Positions 1-10,949 of a DNA stretch of 10,949 bases are shown here, one piece after another. The first letter of the stretch is position 1, and every line of letters begins with the position of its first letter. The notes under the pieces were generated by a model, which was given only the letters and a program-made list of their open reading frames with translations, had not been told where the DNA came from and did no database searches. Position numbers and translations under genes: made by a program. This stretch comes from Acanthaster planci. Its lineage: Eukaryota > Echinodermata > Asteroidea > Valvatida > Acanthasteridae. The DNA lies in assembly GCF_001949145.1 (NCBI RefSeq), contig NW_019091416.1, positions 2,318,176 through 2,329,124 on the forward strand. The letters are read 5' to 3'.

Positions 1-50
1 TGAGGTAGAAAGACCAAATGAAGACTTCGATTAAGAGTATCACCACTGAC

Positions 51-10677
<10,627 letters not shown>

Positions 10678-10949
10678 CTGTGAGACATGAGAAAGATTGA
10701 ATCGTGATCACACTTAACAAAATGCAGCATTAACCCTGACGTTCCGATGTTACTGAGAGAATTTTGCAAGCAAAGCAATGGTCATGCCATAATTTATTCT
10801 GTGCAAGAAGTCTTCAGACGGTGGCAAAAACTCAGGCACGAAGAAGTAACCATGTGAAATGATGTGGAGGACAAAAATTCTGGTTGAGAGGAAATCAAAG
10901 TGTTTCCACTCTCTTTTTGGTTTCAAGCAATTCTGTCCCACGGCAAAGC
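10678..10949 (-). other. Partial intron upstream of exon A
   Basis: Non-coding sequence running off the right edge. No exon of SMG1 and no other feature recognised. Confidence 0.75.

Overview
The window is eukaryotic genomic DNA carrying the middle part of one protein-coding gene on the minus strand. Thirteen exons can be joined from about 10677 down to 51. Every junction has GT-AG borders and compatible phases, and together they give 2,820 bases, exactly 940 codons, with no internal stop. The product is clearly SMG1, the PI3K-like kinase (PIKK) of nonsense-mediated mRNA decay. Blocks such as [64 protein letters not shown] and HQLEDEVKRVQ match the vertebrate protein almost residue for residue. 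The piece starts in the FAT domain and ends just before the kinase domain. The promoter, the N-terminal HEAT part, the kinase and FATC exons and both UTRs lie outside.

Introns are 350-906 bases, AT-richer than the exons and full of small repeats. This fits a marine invertebrate with a compact, repeat-littered genome. Amphioxus or a similar deuterostome is my best guess from intron size, base composition and the closeness of the protein to vertebrate SMG1, but the species cannot be fixed from the sequence.

Layout from high to low coordinate (5' to 3' of the gene): 10678-10949 intron; exon A 10541-10677; intron with a 12-bp minisatellite; exon B 9632-9886; intron; exon C 8806-8962; intron with a 410-bp hAT-like MITE (8301-8710); exon D 7877-8006; intron with a roughly 290-bp imperfect inverted repeat (7171-7461); the large exon E 6395-7012; exon F 5797-5950; exon G 5152-5317; intron with decayed tandem copies of exon G; exon H 4244-4432; intron with a head-to-head pair of very short TTAA-flanked foldback elements (3700-3792); exon I 3314-3539; intron with a 205-bp foldback element flanked by AGACAC (2830-3034); exon J 2240-2407; intron; exon K 1125-1461; intron that is mostly a ~33-bp minisatellite (901-1127) whose last unit supplies the exon K splice donor; exon L 663-774; intron with a single 59-bp TTAA foldback element (341-399); exon M 51-221.

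No second gene, RNA gene, CRISPR array or transposase ORF is visible. The gene is a conserved housekeeping gene. What is new to look at is the intron content: tiny TTAA hairpins with a compensatory base-pair change, two fuller MITE candidates with target-site duplications, fossil exon copies with a lost donor GT, and a minisatellite that copies a splice donor.
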